NCBI GenBank assembly: GCA_017935525.1
Contig: JAGBHJ010000048.1
Location: forward strand, 1-5,476
DNA length: 5,476 nt
Direction of reading: 5' to 3'
Source of the DNA: Clostridia bacterium
GTDB taxonomy: Bacteria > Bacillota > Clostridia > HGM11327
This document shows positions 1-5,205 of the stretch, piece after piece. Both the position numbers and the translations under genes were made by a program. Positions within the stretch are counted from its first letter, which is position 1. Each line of letters starts with the position of its first letter. The notes beneath the pieces were generated by a model. That model made no database searches. It had not been told where the DNA came from and was given only the letters and a program-made list of their open reading frames with translations.

Positions 1-289
1 AGCCTGCCTCAAAAAGTCTGATGTATCTGTAAATAAAGGAAGACGTTCTTGAGCAGTCGCCCGAATAGCCCGTATAGCCTATGGTGGACCCTGACCAGCT
101 GTCATTGAGGATAAGCTTGGCGTCGGAATTTTCCATAAGCTGTCCCCACCAGGTCTGCTTGGCTGTCATTTTTGTGACAGGTTCGTCGCCGGGCAAGCCC
201 TCGTCACAGTAGAAATACGCATAGCCCTCGGGAACGTACTCCTTGTGAGTGGAGTAGCTGTCACCGAATATAACAAAATTATTTATCAT
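1..289 (-). CDS. SGNH/GDSL-family hydrolase, 3' end cut off by window edge
   Basis: The first 96 residues of a protein are visible and the rest lies beyond position 1. It begins MINNFVIFGDSYST: a hydrophobic strand followed by the GDS block I motif, so Ser11 is the likely nucleophile. Residues 62-70 (NDSWSGSTI) fit block II of SGNH hydrolases, with the conserved Gly at about 67. The Asn of block III and the Asp-x-x-His of block V would be in the missing part. The family comprises esterases, lipases and carbohydrate deacetylases; the substrate cannot be told from this fragment. No signal peptide is visible, so a cytoplasmic enzyme is likely. The start is supported by GGAG at 298-301, eight bases before the ATG. 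It has its own promoter (339-367), separate from the transporter gene upstream. I am confident of the family and not of the function. Confidence 0.85.
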   Translation of the reverse strand, partial: MINNFVIFGDSYSTHKEYVPEGYAYFYCDEGLPGDEPVTKMTAKQTWWGQLMENSDAKLILNDSWSGSTIGYTGYSGDCSRTSSFIYRYIRLFEAG

Positions 290-309
290 ACCGTTTTCTC
301 CGAAAATAA

Positions 310-338
310 AATGTGGCAAGCGAATCGCTTACCACATT
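310..338 (-). promoter_or_regulatory. Palindrome at the SGNH gene start: operator or yfcC-type gene terminator
   Basis: A 29-bp inverted repeat has arms AATGTGG-C-AAGCG (310-322) and CGCTT-A-CCACATT (326-338), a 3-base centre and one mismatch. It directly follows the -10 box at 339-344 and ends about 20 bases before the SGNH start codon. Read on the minus strand, the stem is followed by TTTATTTT, so it could terminate transcripts coming from the transporter gene. A transcript starting at the promoter (predicted near 332) would lack most of the left arm, so it would probably escape. The GTAAGCG/CGCTTGC core also resembles a LacI-type operator. Operator and terminator roles are both inference; the palindrome itself is plain. 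Confidence 0.6.
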
Positions 339-367
339 ATTATAGCATATATTGATGAATTTTGCAA
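339..367 (-). promoter_or_regulatory. Sigma-A promoter for the SGNH hydrolase gene
   Basis: The -35 box is TTGCAA at 362-367 and the -10 box is a perfect TATAAT at 339-344, with a 17-bp spacer. It lies between the transporter stop codon and the SGNH start codon, so the hydrolase is probably transcribed on its own. Confidence 0.7.
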
Positions 368-414
368 TGAAAATTTGAGATGTGATATTACTGCATATCA
401 ACCCCAACGTTGTT

Positions 415-1896
415 TTACAGCCCTATAAAGACCGCAAGCATAAGGAATGCCAGCGACACCGCAAACAGTATAAGCTGGAATACTATTGTCTTCTTAAACC
501 ATTCCGCAAAGCTTACGTTGGCAAGCCCCAGTCCAACCAGCAGAGTACCGCAGGTCGGGTACAGCACGTTTGTATAACCGTCGGCAAAAAGGTACGTCAG
601 GATGATGACCGTTTTGCTGATGCCCTCTATTGGTGCCAGCGTGAGCATGGGGATTATCAGAACTGCCTTTGCTGACGCGCTGGGGATAAAGAACTCAATT
701 ATCAAAACGAATACGTACAGAATGACTACTGCAATATACGGTGATACGTTGGTAACGGAGTTGTAGAAATAGTGGAATATGGTATGTAATATATTGCCCT
801 CGGCGGCGATGTACGTAATTCCAAAGGCTATCATTATGATGGCGATGGAGGGGAGAACGTCCTTTACTCCCTTTACAAAGCTTTTTCCAAGGCGCTTGTA
901 TGAGCCCAACAGTATCCTGCCGATGATTACCGTGCCAACGATAAAGGCAACTGCCATAAATACCATTGCCAACGATCTGAGAGCCTCAATTGCCGTGGCG
1001 ATTATAACGGAAAGCAACGCCAACGAAAACAGCGCAACGATCATTTTTGCCTTGCGGATATCTTCTGTGTGCTCCTCTGCAGAAACCATGGCAAAGCCCT
1101 GAATATCAAATTTATCCGTGATCTGCTTTTCGTCATGCTTTGCTAAAAACGTCAGGAACATGGACGTTATAACGTACATTACCAAAAAGATTATGCATCT
1201 GAACAACATACCGTCGGCAACGCTTACACCTGCCGCAATAGATGCGGTACCAATGGTCAAGGGATTGGTGATGGCTGTGGTAAAGCCGACGCCGGATGAG
1301 ATCAGTATAAGGGAAATGGCTGTAAAGCGTGACCAATTAAGCGCCGTACACAGCATTGCAAATACGGGATACAGAATAAGCAGCTGCTCTTGAAGACCGA
1401 ACACGGCAGAAAGCAGCATTATAACTGCTGTGATCATCCATATGGCAATAAAACGCTTTGAATGAAGCTTGACCATTATTACCCTTACAAGGGAAACCAG
1501 ACCTCCGCTTTCCTCCAAAACCTTAAACGTTCCGCCCAAAACCAGCAAAAGCGCGATGATCATCAGCATATTTGCGCTGTTGCTGCCCAGGATCAGAGCT
1601 TCCACGGGGGAGGTGAACCAACGGATCACCGGCAAGCGCGATGAGTTTTCAGCATCTGTAAGCTCTCGGTAAGAATCTATTACGATCTGCTTGTCAAGGG
1701 ATTCGTCAGTTGTGTACTGATAAAAGGGCAGATCTGCCTTGGATATGTCAGTTGTGTAGATGGTGTAGCGCCCTGCAGGTACTACGTAGGTCAGCACGCC
1801 CACTGCTATCAAGGCTCCCAGCAGTATGGCGACCACGGTGATAAAGCTTTTGAGTCCGAATTTTACTTTTACATCTAATTCTGTAGATCTGTTCAT
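415..1896 (-). CDS. YfcC-family (DcuC superfamily) membrane transporter
   Basis: A 493-residue polytopic membrane protein, normal length for the YfcC/DcuC group of secondary carriers (ion transporter superfamily). An N-terminal membrane segment at about 18-40 ends in the typical VVPAG, followed by an extracytoplasmic-looking stretch (about 41-95). Then come two blocks of membrane segments (about 105-250 and 285-490) separated by a charged loop at 253-283. Each half has a family-type re-entrant motif: TTAITNPLTIG at 206-216, and PSASAKA at 405-411 followed by DGYTN (439-443) and YPT (446-448). Relatives are annotated as C4-dicarboxylate or basic amino acid carriers, but the substrate of this subfamily is unsettled. 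The ATG has AAGGAGAG at 1900-1907, and the stop codon of the acyltransferase gene overlaps this site. The two are therefore almost certainly one transcript with coupled translation. Confidence 0.9.
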   Translation of the reverse strand: MNRSTELDVKVKFGLKSFITVVAILLGALIAVGVLTYVVPAGRYTIYTTDISKADLPFYQYTTDESLDKQIVIDSYRELTDAENSSRLPVIRWFTSPVEALILGSNSANMLMIIALLLVLGGTFKVLEESGGLVSLVRVIMVKLHSKRFIAIWMITAVIMLLSAVFGLQEQLLILYPVFAMLCTALNWSRFTAISLILISSGVGFTTAITNPLTIGTASIAAGVSVADGMLFRCIIFLVMYVITSMFLTFLAKHDEKQITDKFDIQGFAMVSAEEHTEDIRKAKMIVALFSLALLSVIIATAIEALRSLAMVFMAVAFIVGTVIIGRILLGSYKRLGKSFVKGVKDVLPSIAIIMIAFGITYIAAEGNILHTIFHYFYNSVTNVSPYIAVVILYVFVLIIEFFIPSASAKAVLIIPMLTLAPIEGISKTVIILTYLFADGYTNVLYPTCGTLLVGLGLANVSFAEWFKKTIVFQLILFAVSLAFLMLAVFIGL

Positions 1897-1905
1897 AATC
1901 TCTCC

Positions 1906-3186
1906 TTATGTGTTATAGACGTCTGCACAAGCAGATCTCCATTTTTCGTCGTAAAGATTGTGTATCTCCTCGGCTGCGAGGGTCCACTTGATGAGGCAGG
2001 TATCCTTTTCCTCGGGGACTATCATATAATAATCGTTGTTGCAATAGAACTCCAGATAGCCCTTTGTGGAAAACGTAAGAGAATATACGGACTTTGCGCC
2101 GAAAGAAAAATCTGCATTCTCTTTGTCGAGCACCCCGTTAAAGGTAAGCCCCTCCCTTGTAAGCCGTGCCGTGCCCACGGACAGAATTTTTCTGTTTTTG
2201 GGCGGGGGACTTAATTTGTCAAGGCGTAGTGTGCACAGGCTACCGCGCAATACCATTTCAAAATCGTCCGATGTTATTTGCTCTGCTACTGATTTACGTT
2301 GCCATTTATACCATTTGTCAATGTCCTCGGGACAACCGTTGCCCTTGGCATCTACCAGGTCGTAATACTCGTTTATCCTTACGCTGAAGCCGCAGCTTTC
2401 GCACACGAGATAGTCATTTTCTGTGTGGAGAGTATGCTCCCGTTTGCAATCGGGACACATAAAGAGTATTTTATCAATGCCGTATGCGTTTGGCTTTTTG
2501 CCTGTGTACTTGTGCCGAGCCACCTTGTTAAAGGCAAAATCGTTATATTGGATCTTTTGCAGGATCATGCTGTAGATCTGCTCCTCGGTGAATTCATCCA
2601 GCATTTGAGGGGTAAAAAGAAGGCTGTAAGAGATGCCTATATATCCCTTTTTGCGATCTGAGGAATACCTGTTGGTTGCAAGATATGCGCCTTTTGAGGT
2701 GCAGACCACGATATTTGCCTTACTCTTTTTGATGAACTGCGCAGTTGCGGGGTTTATGGGGTGGGTACTTCCGCTGGTGGATTGAATACCCTCGGGGAAA
2801 AGCCCCAGCGCTCCGTTGCGCTTGAGGACCTTTAACATATTCTTTACACAAGCAAGATCCGGCTGGTACAGGTATTTTGATATAACGCCAAGCTTGATCA
2901 TTACGTGGTAGAGCCCCTTTTGGAGAATGTTCTGAAATCCGCATACCATGTTGACGTCCTTGCGCCCAAAGCCGTATAGGGTGTAAATAAACTCCAGTCT
3001 TGATGCGTGGGATGAAAGCAACACCGTCGGCTGCCCCTTGATGGACTCGGGGTCGTAGTCGTAGCTGAACTGCACCTTGTACGATCGGTTGAGAATCCTG
3101 AGCAGCCACATAAATACGGCCATTACGATGGGGTCGGGTTTTTTGATCTCTCTGTTGACCAGGCGCTTTTTCAAGTCGTTTTTCAT
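1906..3186 (-). CDS. PlsC-like acyltransferase with zinc ribbon and C-terminal beta-rich domain
   Basis: A 426-residue protein. Residues about 50-195 match the glycerolipid acyltransferase (PlsC/LPLAT) fold: SSHASRLEF at 58-66 is motif I, and LFPEG at 129-133 is motif III, followed by a KKS...G region. In motif I the usual H-x4-D reads H60-x4-E65. The family moves acyl chains to 1-acyl-glycerol-3-phosphate or related acceptors at the inner membrane face. Residues 244-265 form a zinc ribbon (C244-P-D-C247 ... C262-E-S-C265). Residues about 310-410 are beta-rich and end in a helix, possibly a PH-like domain; this is a weak call. The ATG at 3184-3186 is chosen because GGAG (3190-3193) precedes it. 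An in-frame ATG 46 codons upstream lies inside the -35 box, so it cannot be on the main transcript. It is the first gene of an operon with the transporter. Acceptor specificity is unknown. Confidence 0.85.
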   Translation of the reverse strand: MKNDLKKRLVNREIKKPDPIVMAVFMWLLRILNRSYKVQFSYDYDPESIKGQPTVLLSSHASRLEFIYTLYGFGRKDVNMVCGFQNILQKGLYHVMIKLGVISKYLYQPDLACVKNMLKVLKRNGALGLFPEGIQSTSGSTHPINPATAQFIKKSKANIVVCTSKGAYLATNRYSSDRKKGYIGISYSLLFTPQMLDEFTEEQIYSMILQKIQYNDFAFNKVARHKYTGKKPNAYGIDKILFMCPDCKREHTLHTENDYLVCESCGFSVRINEYYDLVDAKGNGCPEDIDKWYKWQRKSVAEQITSDDFEMVLRGSLCTLRLDKLSPPPKNRKILSVGTARLTREGLTFNGVLDKENADFSFGAKSVYSLTFSTKGYLEFYCNNDYYMIVPEEKDTCLIKWTLAAEEIHNLYDEKWRSACADVYNT

Positions 3187-3226
3187 GAGTCTCCGCCTTT
3201 CTTGTTTTTGGGTATCCCGCAGATTC

Positions 3227-3261
3227 ATACGATATCCGGCAGGAATATCCAATGATCGTAT
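3227..3261 (-). promoter_or_regulatory. Inverted repeat in the acyltransferase mRNA leader
   Basis: Arms ATACGAT (3227-3233) and ATCGTAT (3255-3261) flank a 21-base loop that contains a smaller TCC/GGA pairing. It sits in the roughly 100-nt untranslated leader between promoter and start codon. It could be a regulator site or an RNA stem. I recognise no known riboswitch, and a chance palindrome is possible. Confidence 0.3.
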
Positions 3262-3295
3262 CGGAGAAAACGGGAAATATGAACTGTATATGAAT

Positions 3296-3324
3296 ATTTT
3301 ACCATAAAAACTCTTTTTGTTCAA
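3296..3324 (-). promoter_or_regulatory. Sigma-A promoter of the acyltransferase-transporter operon
   Basis: The -35 box is TTGAAC (3319-3324) and the -10 box is TAAAAT (3296-3301), with a 17-bp spacer ending in TGG, an extended -10 element. The predicted start near 3289 leaves a leader of about 100 nt before the ATG at 3186. Confidence 0.65.
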
Positions 3325-3376
3325 GGGTTTTTCAAAAAGTCGTGGGATCAGATCAAGAGATATGGGGGATAAAACT

Positions 3377-3420
3377 GAAAAAAGCCCTTGAGATCAAGGG
3401 CTTTGAGATATTGGTGAAGT
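3377..3420. repeat. Dispersed repeat, copy 1
   Basis: About 40 bases match 5337-5380 with only about six to eight differences. The shared order is the AAGCCCTTGA-RATCAAGGG stem, then TTT-R-AGAT-W-TT-R-GTGAAGT. After GTGAAGT copy 1 continues GATGCTTTG and then diverges. At the other copy a hairpin series follows, so copy 1 may be a truncated member of the same family. Confidence 0.65.
3378..3404 (-). terminator. Intrinsic terminator after the split Xre regulator; within repeat copy 1
   Basis: A perfect 11-bp inverted repeat, AAAGCCCTTGA (3381-3391) and TCAAGGGCTTT (3394-3404). On the minus strand it runs into six T residues (3378-3383), the pattern of a Rho-independent terminator. It lies about 65 bases past the regulator stop codon. 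The same stem recurs at 5341-5364, so it is also part of a dispersed repeat. Confidence 0.7.
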
Positions 3421-3470
3421 GATGCTTTGACCGGCAGAAGACGAATCGGGTCGAAAGGAGCAGATACCTT

Positions 3471-3737
3471 TTATTGAATGTTCAATATGTGATATACCTC
3501 ATTTGCTGTTTTAGAGAAAAAGAAAAGCTCGTAGGAACGTTCTCCATCCGAAAGAGAGATCCCTTTGTATAACATACTATCGTGGATCTTGCAAATCTTT
3601 GTATTATCTGTTTTAAATCTTGCTACTGTCTTAAAAAAACTTTTCAATATATATTCGCTATCGGTCACGATCAATTTGCCGCCGTTGACCCACCAATCGG
3701 AGTCCGACCTTTTGTAATGCGCAACAGAAAATTTCAT
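3471..3737 (-). CDS. Small PH/GRAM-like protein, C-terminal half of the split regulator
   Basis: If translated alone this gives 88 residues from the ATG at 3735-3737, with AAAGGAG at 3744-3750 about six bases ahead, a good ribosome site. It begins MKFSVAHYKRSDSDWWVNGG. Alternating strands (KLIVTDSEYILKSF; then ARFKTDNTKICKIH; then YELFFFSK) end in a helix, NEVYHILN, a layout typical of bacterial PH or GRAM-type domains. The domain call is from pattern only. The same purine run encodes K-E-K-K in the undivided reading, so the ribosome site may be accidental. Its first 15 codons and ribosome site are duplicated at 4848-4915. Confidence 0.55.
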   Translation of the reverse strand: MKFSVAHYKRSDSDWWVNGGKLIVTDSEYILKSFFKTVARFKTDNTKICKIHDSMLYKGISLSDGERSYELFFFSKTANEVYHILNIQ

Positions 3738-3769
3738 TTTTTTCTCCTTTGCGGTGTTGTATAAATCGT

Positions 3770-3943
3770 TCAAATCCACGCAAACACTTTTGCAATATCT
3801 GGCAACAGCAAAACATCCGGCATCGACAATTCCGATTCCCACTTTGACACCGCCTGATTAGATACTCCCAGCAGGTCACCAAGTTCCGCCTGCGTCAGTC
3901 CTTTAGCTCTTCGCAAAAGAGCAATATTTTTTCCGATTGACAT
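3770..3943 (-). CDS. Xre/Cro-type HTH domain, N-terminal half of the split regulator
   Basis: A 57-residue reading frame holding a full five-helix Xre/Cro DNA-binding domain (SIGKNIALLRRAKG, then the helix-turn-helix with KWESELSMPD). It ends in AWI just after the frameshift. As translated it could still bind DNA, but it lacks the usual linker and C-terminal domain. It has its own promoter, and a palindrome at its transcription start suggests self-repression. Confidence 0.6.
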   Translation of the reverse strand: MSIGKNIALLRRAKGLTQAELGDLLGVSNQAVSKWESELSMPDVLLLPDIAKVFAWI

Positions 3944-3960
3944 TTTATAATCTCCTTAAA

Positions 3961-3992
3961 AATAGAATCAAAAAGCTTTTTGTGATTCTATT
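3961..3992 (-). promoter_or_regulatory. Long palindrome at the Xre gene transcription start, likely operator
   Basis: A 32-bp near-perfect inverted repeat: AATAGAATCA-AAAAGC on one side and GCTTTTTG-TGATTCTATT on the other, with one bulge. It overlaps the -10 box by three bases and reaches the ribosome-binding site (3951-3957). Xre regulators commonly repress themselves from such sites. On the minus strand it is also followed by T residues, so it could stop readthrough from the acetyltransferase gene. The role is inference. Confidence 0.55.
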
Positions 3993-4018
3993 ATACTGGA
4001 TAACCATGTGTTTGTAAA
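3990..4018 (-). promoter_or_regulatory. Sigma-A promoter of the Xre regulator
   Basis: The -35 box is TTTACA (4013-4018) and the -10 box is a perfect TATAAT (3990-3995), with a 17-bp spacer. A short inverted repeat TGTTT-GT-AAACA (4009-4020) covers the -35 box and could be a second protein site. Confidence 0.7.
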
Positions 4019-4022
4019 CATA

Positions 4023-4046
4023 GCAAACGGATAATTTGCCGTTTGC
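4023..4046 (-). terminator. Hairpin after the acetyltransferase gene, possible weak terminator
   Basis: GCAAACGG (4023-4030) pairs perfectly with CCGTTTGC (4039-4046) across an 8-base loop, 24 bases past the acetyltransferase stop codon. No T tract follows on the minus strand, so intrinsic termination is doubtful. CAAACGG occurs once more at 4053-4059 on the minus strand. Confidence 0.35.
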
Positions 4047-4069
4047 CATTCTCCGTTTGGTTGGAAATC

Positions 4070-4585
4070 TCACATGAAACAAGACCTATTTGCCAAAGAA
4101 TAATACGCAACATCAACCACTTTTCCACCCAGATTTGCCTGCGGTAATATCGCATGAAGTTCAAAATCTAATTTTTCGGCAAGATGTCTGGAAGCGTGAT
4201 TGTCCTCGGCAATCTGTGCGCAGACCCTCACAAAGCCAAGTGTTTCAAAAGCATAACGAAGCACAGCCGTCGCGGCCTCAAAGGCATATCCCCGATTCCA
4301 ATACGACGGATCTATATACCACGCGATCTCACCGACCCTATGTTCGGCAATCGAAAAAACGCCGATATCTCCGATCCACGTCCCGTCATCAAGAATCACG
4401 CCCCATGCCGTGTTCCCTCGGATCCTGTCAATGTGTTGCGCCAATTGCGCCTCGCTGTGCGGCATATACGGTCCTGAAACCGCCTCGATTTCAGGTTTTA
4501 ATAGGTATTTCAGATACTGCGCGTCGCTTTTTTCAATATTTCTCAAAATGAGACGGTCTGTTTTTAAGGTTGGGGCTGCCATCAT
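4070..4585 (-). CDS. GNAT-family N-acetyltransferase, RimJ/RimL-like
   Basis: 171 residues, full length for a single-domain GNAT enzyme of the RimJ/RimL (Acetyltransf_3) group. The N-terminus, LKTDRLILRNIEKSDAQYL, is the group's hallmark opening. Motif A is at about 87-104, with the acetyl-CoA pyrophosphate loop WNRGYAFEA (96-104) after IDPSY. Motif B carries N129-HAS132 and HLAEKLDF, where the usual Gly before Phe is Asp140. These enzymes pass acetyl from acetyl-CoA to an amine: a protein N-terminus, an antibiotic or a small metabolite. The acceptor cannot be told. AGGAG (4592-4596) lies six bases before the first of two adjacent ATGs, so the first is taken. It is a single-gene unit with its own strong promoter and a hairpin downstream. 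Confidence 0.9.
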   Translation of the reverse strand: MMAAPTLKTDRLILRNIEKSDAQYLKYLLKPEIEAVSGPYMPHSEAQLAQHIDRIRGNTAWGVILDDGTWIGDIGVFSIAEHRVGEIAWYIDPSYWNRGYAFEAATAVLRYAFETLGFVRVCAQIAEDNHASRHLAEKLDFELHAILPQANLGGKVVDVAYYSLANRSCFM

Positions 4586-4620
4586 TTATCGCTCCTGGAA
4601 ATGAAAATTTAACTTGTCTA

Positions 4621-4649
4621 ATTATAACATATTCATTTGGAAATGTCAA
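4621..4649 (-). promoter_or_regulatory. Perfect-consensus sigma-A promoter of the acetyltransferase gene
   Basis: TTGACA (4644-4649), a 17-bp spacer and TATAAT (4621-4626) match the consensus at all twelve positions, predicting strong constitutive transcription. No palindrome overlaps it, unlike the Xre, SGNH and four-helix promoters. Confidence 0.8.
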
Positions 4650-4772
4650 TATGGGACAACTGTTCGGTTAGTCATCGTGCGCACTTTTGCCGCGCATATT
4701 TTTTGCAAAATAAATAATCAAGAAAACGGCCATACTATTGTTTGATCTGCCTTTCCCTGATTTTTTGTATAG
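4650..4772. other. AT-rich gap with no recognised gene
   Basis: I see no gene, promoter or repeat that I can support between the acetyltransferase promoter and the tRNA remnant. Only short inverted repeats occur (GTGCGCAC at 4678-4685, and TTTTGC with GCAAAA nearby), which may be chance. Confidence 0.4.
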
Positions 4773-4794
4773 AAAAAAGCCATTCAAGTAATGG
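4773..4794 (-). terminator. Short terminator-like hairpin at the tRNA 3' end
   Basis: On the minus strand CCATT (4790-4794) pairs with AATGG (4780-4784) across five bases, then CTTTTTT follows (4773-4779). It uses the tRNA's CCA as part of the stem. It probably once ended the tRNA-Lys transcript. The stem is only five base pairs, so the call is moderate. Confidence 0.45.
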
Positions 4795-4852
4795 TGCATC
4801 TTCAGGGATTCGAACCCGGGACCCACTGATTAAGAGTCAGTTGCTCTACCAA
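4792..4852 (-). pseudogene. tRNA-Lys(CTT) remnant lacking its first 15 nucleotides
   Basis: The last 61 nt of a tRNA-Lys are plain: D-loop TTGGT with GAGC, anticodon arm ACTGA-CTCTTAA-TCAGT with anticodon CTT (4832-4834), variable loop, T loop TTCGAAT, acceptor strand AAGATGC, and an encoded ACCA end. The 5' acceptor strand and first half of the D arm, expected to read GCATCTT and TAGCTCAG, are absent. Their place is taken by the end of the 68-bp copied block. The T stem also carries a C-T mispair (CCGGG against CCCTG). Without a 5' acceptor strand it cannot fold or be processed, so it should be non-functional. An intact copy must exist elsewhere. It could be the far end of an island integrated at tRNA-Lys, or plain rearrangement debris. 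Confidence 0.85.
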
Positions 4853-4915
4853 TCGGAGTCCGACCTTTTGTAATGCGCAACAGAAAATTTCATTTTTTTC
4901 TCCTTTGCGGTGTTG
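4848..4915 (-). repeat. 68-bp exact duplicate of 3692-3759 (regulator gene fragment)
   Basis: Identical at all 68 positions to 3692-3759, in the same orientation and 1156 bp away. It carries the AAAGGAG ribosome site, the ATG (4891-4893) and the first 15 codons of the PH/GRAM-like half of the split regulator. In this copy the frame ends at TAG (4846-4848), where the tRNA begins, giving MKFSVAHYKRSDSDW only. The 3692-3759 copy runs naturally on both sides, so it is the likely donor. Confidence 0.95.
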
Positions 4916-5160
4916 ATGGAAGTAATCAAAATTCTACGAATCGTACCGCATTGATTGTAAAGATTTTTAGCGAGTTCACGCTCAATTAGTTTAGACTTTA
5001 CGAACAATTCAATTCAGTATTCTGTTTCGTAACACTCTTTAAGAACTATTTGATACTTGGTAACAAAGTCTGCTTTGCCGTGAGCATAGTTTGCTTCGTG
5101 TATATTAGTCCCGATTGAAGTTGCAGAACGCTCCAACAGATTAACAAGAGAATGATGTCC
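4916..5160 (-). pseudogene. Decayed four-helix-bundle protein gene (23S rRNA intervening-sequence type)
   Basis: Reading down from 5160, one frame gives LVNLLERSATSIGTNIHEAN, then YAHGKADFVTKYQIVLKECY, then ETEY-stop-IELF, then helix IV ending RRILITSI. This is the conserved core of the four-helix-bundle family (TIGR02436/IVP), proteins first found in 23S rRNA intervening sequences and now known as free-standing genes of unknown function. Roughly the first 40 residues and the start codon are missing. A TGA (5014-5016) stands where the family has Trp (ETEYW); TGA is a normal stop here, as it ends the acetyltransferase gene. The frame then runs without a break into the 68-bp copied block (ITSI-NTAKEKK). 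An AAGGA ribosome-like site survives at 5159-5163. Confidence 0.8.
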
Positions 5161-5161
5161 T

Positions 5162-5205
5162 TAATCACATTATAACAAACGGAGTTTGTTCCTTATTTGT
5201 GATTA
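5162..5205 (-). promoter_or_regulatory. Nested palindromes after the four-helix gene promoter
   Basis: The outer arms TAATCACA (5162-5169) and TGTGATTA (5198-5205) enclose a perfect inner hairpin AACAAAC-GGA-GTTTGTT (5174-5190). It abuts the -10 box. The TTTGTGATT beside the -10 also occurs at the same place in the Xre promoter (3980-3988), so one regulator may bind both. This is inference. Confidence 0.5.

Larger units (their letters stand above)
3471..3943 (-). pseudogene. Xre-family HTH regulator with C-terminal PH/GRAM-like domain, split by a 1-bp frameshift
   Basis: The start ATG (3941-3943) has AAGGAGA at 3951-3957. Frame one encodes a typical Xre/Cro HTH: LTQAELGDLLGVSNQAVSKW at residues 16-35, then a second conserved stretch, LPDIAKVF. 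At 3780-3784 the frame breaks: it reads AWI and then stops at 3770-3772. Adding one G there restores GVDLNDLYNTAKEK, exactly the family continuation, and leads into the downstream frame to the TAA at 3471-3473. The restored protein would be about 157 residues: HTH (1-60), then a beta-rich, PH/GRAM-looking part containing GGKLIVTDSEYI. It is probably an autoregulated transcription factor. The break may be a real mutation, a sequencing error, or a split into two proteins, since the second half has its own start and ribosome site. Confidence 0.75.

Noticed and set aside
382..1672. Several plus-strand open frames
   Set aside because: They are antisense to the transporter gene, whose frame gives a coherent full-length membrane protein with family motifs.
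1960..3307. Plus- and minus-strand open frames overlapping the acyltransferase gene
   Set aside because: They are shadows of a gene with clear acyltransferase and zinc-ribbon motifs, and none shows a recognisable domain.
3187..3324. 46-residue N-terminal extension of the acyltransferase
   Set aside because: Its ATG lies inside the -35 box of the promoter, no ribosome site precedes it, and the catalytic family does not need it.
3738..3842. Upstream part of the long frame ending at 3471, from the ATG at 3842
   Set aside because: It is the HTH gene read out of frame; the real HTH frame begins at 3943 with a ribosome site.
4090..4604. Plus-strand open frames opposite the acetyltransferase
   Set aside because: The minus-strand frame has GNAT motifs, a ribosome site and a consensus promoter; the plus frames have none of these.
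3692..4915. Insertion sequence or composite transposon bounded by the 68-bp copies
   Set aside because: The copies lack terminal inverted repeats, no transposase lies between them, and copy 1 is continuous with its gene on both sides.
5014..5016. TGA as recoded Trp or selenocysteine in the four-helix gene
   Set aside because: TGA serves as a normal stop in the acetyltransferase gene, the N-terminus is also missing, and no SECIS-like element is evident.
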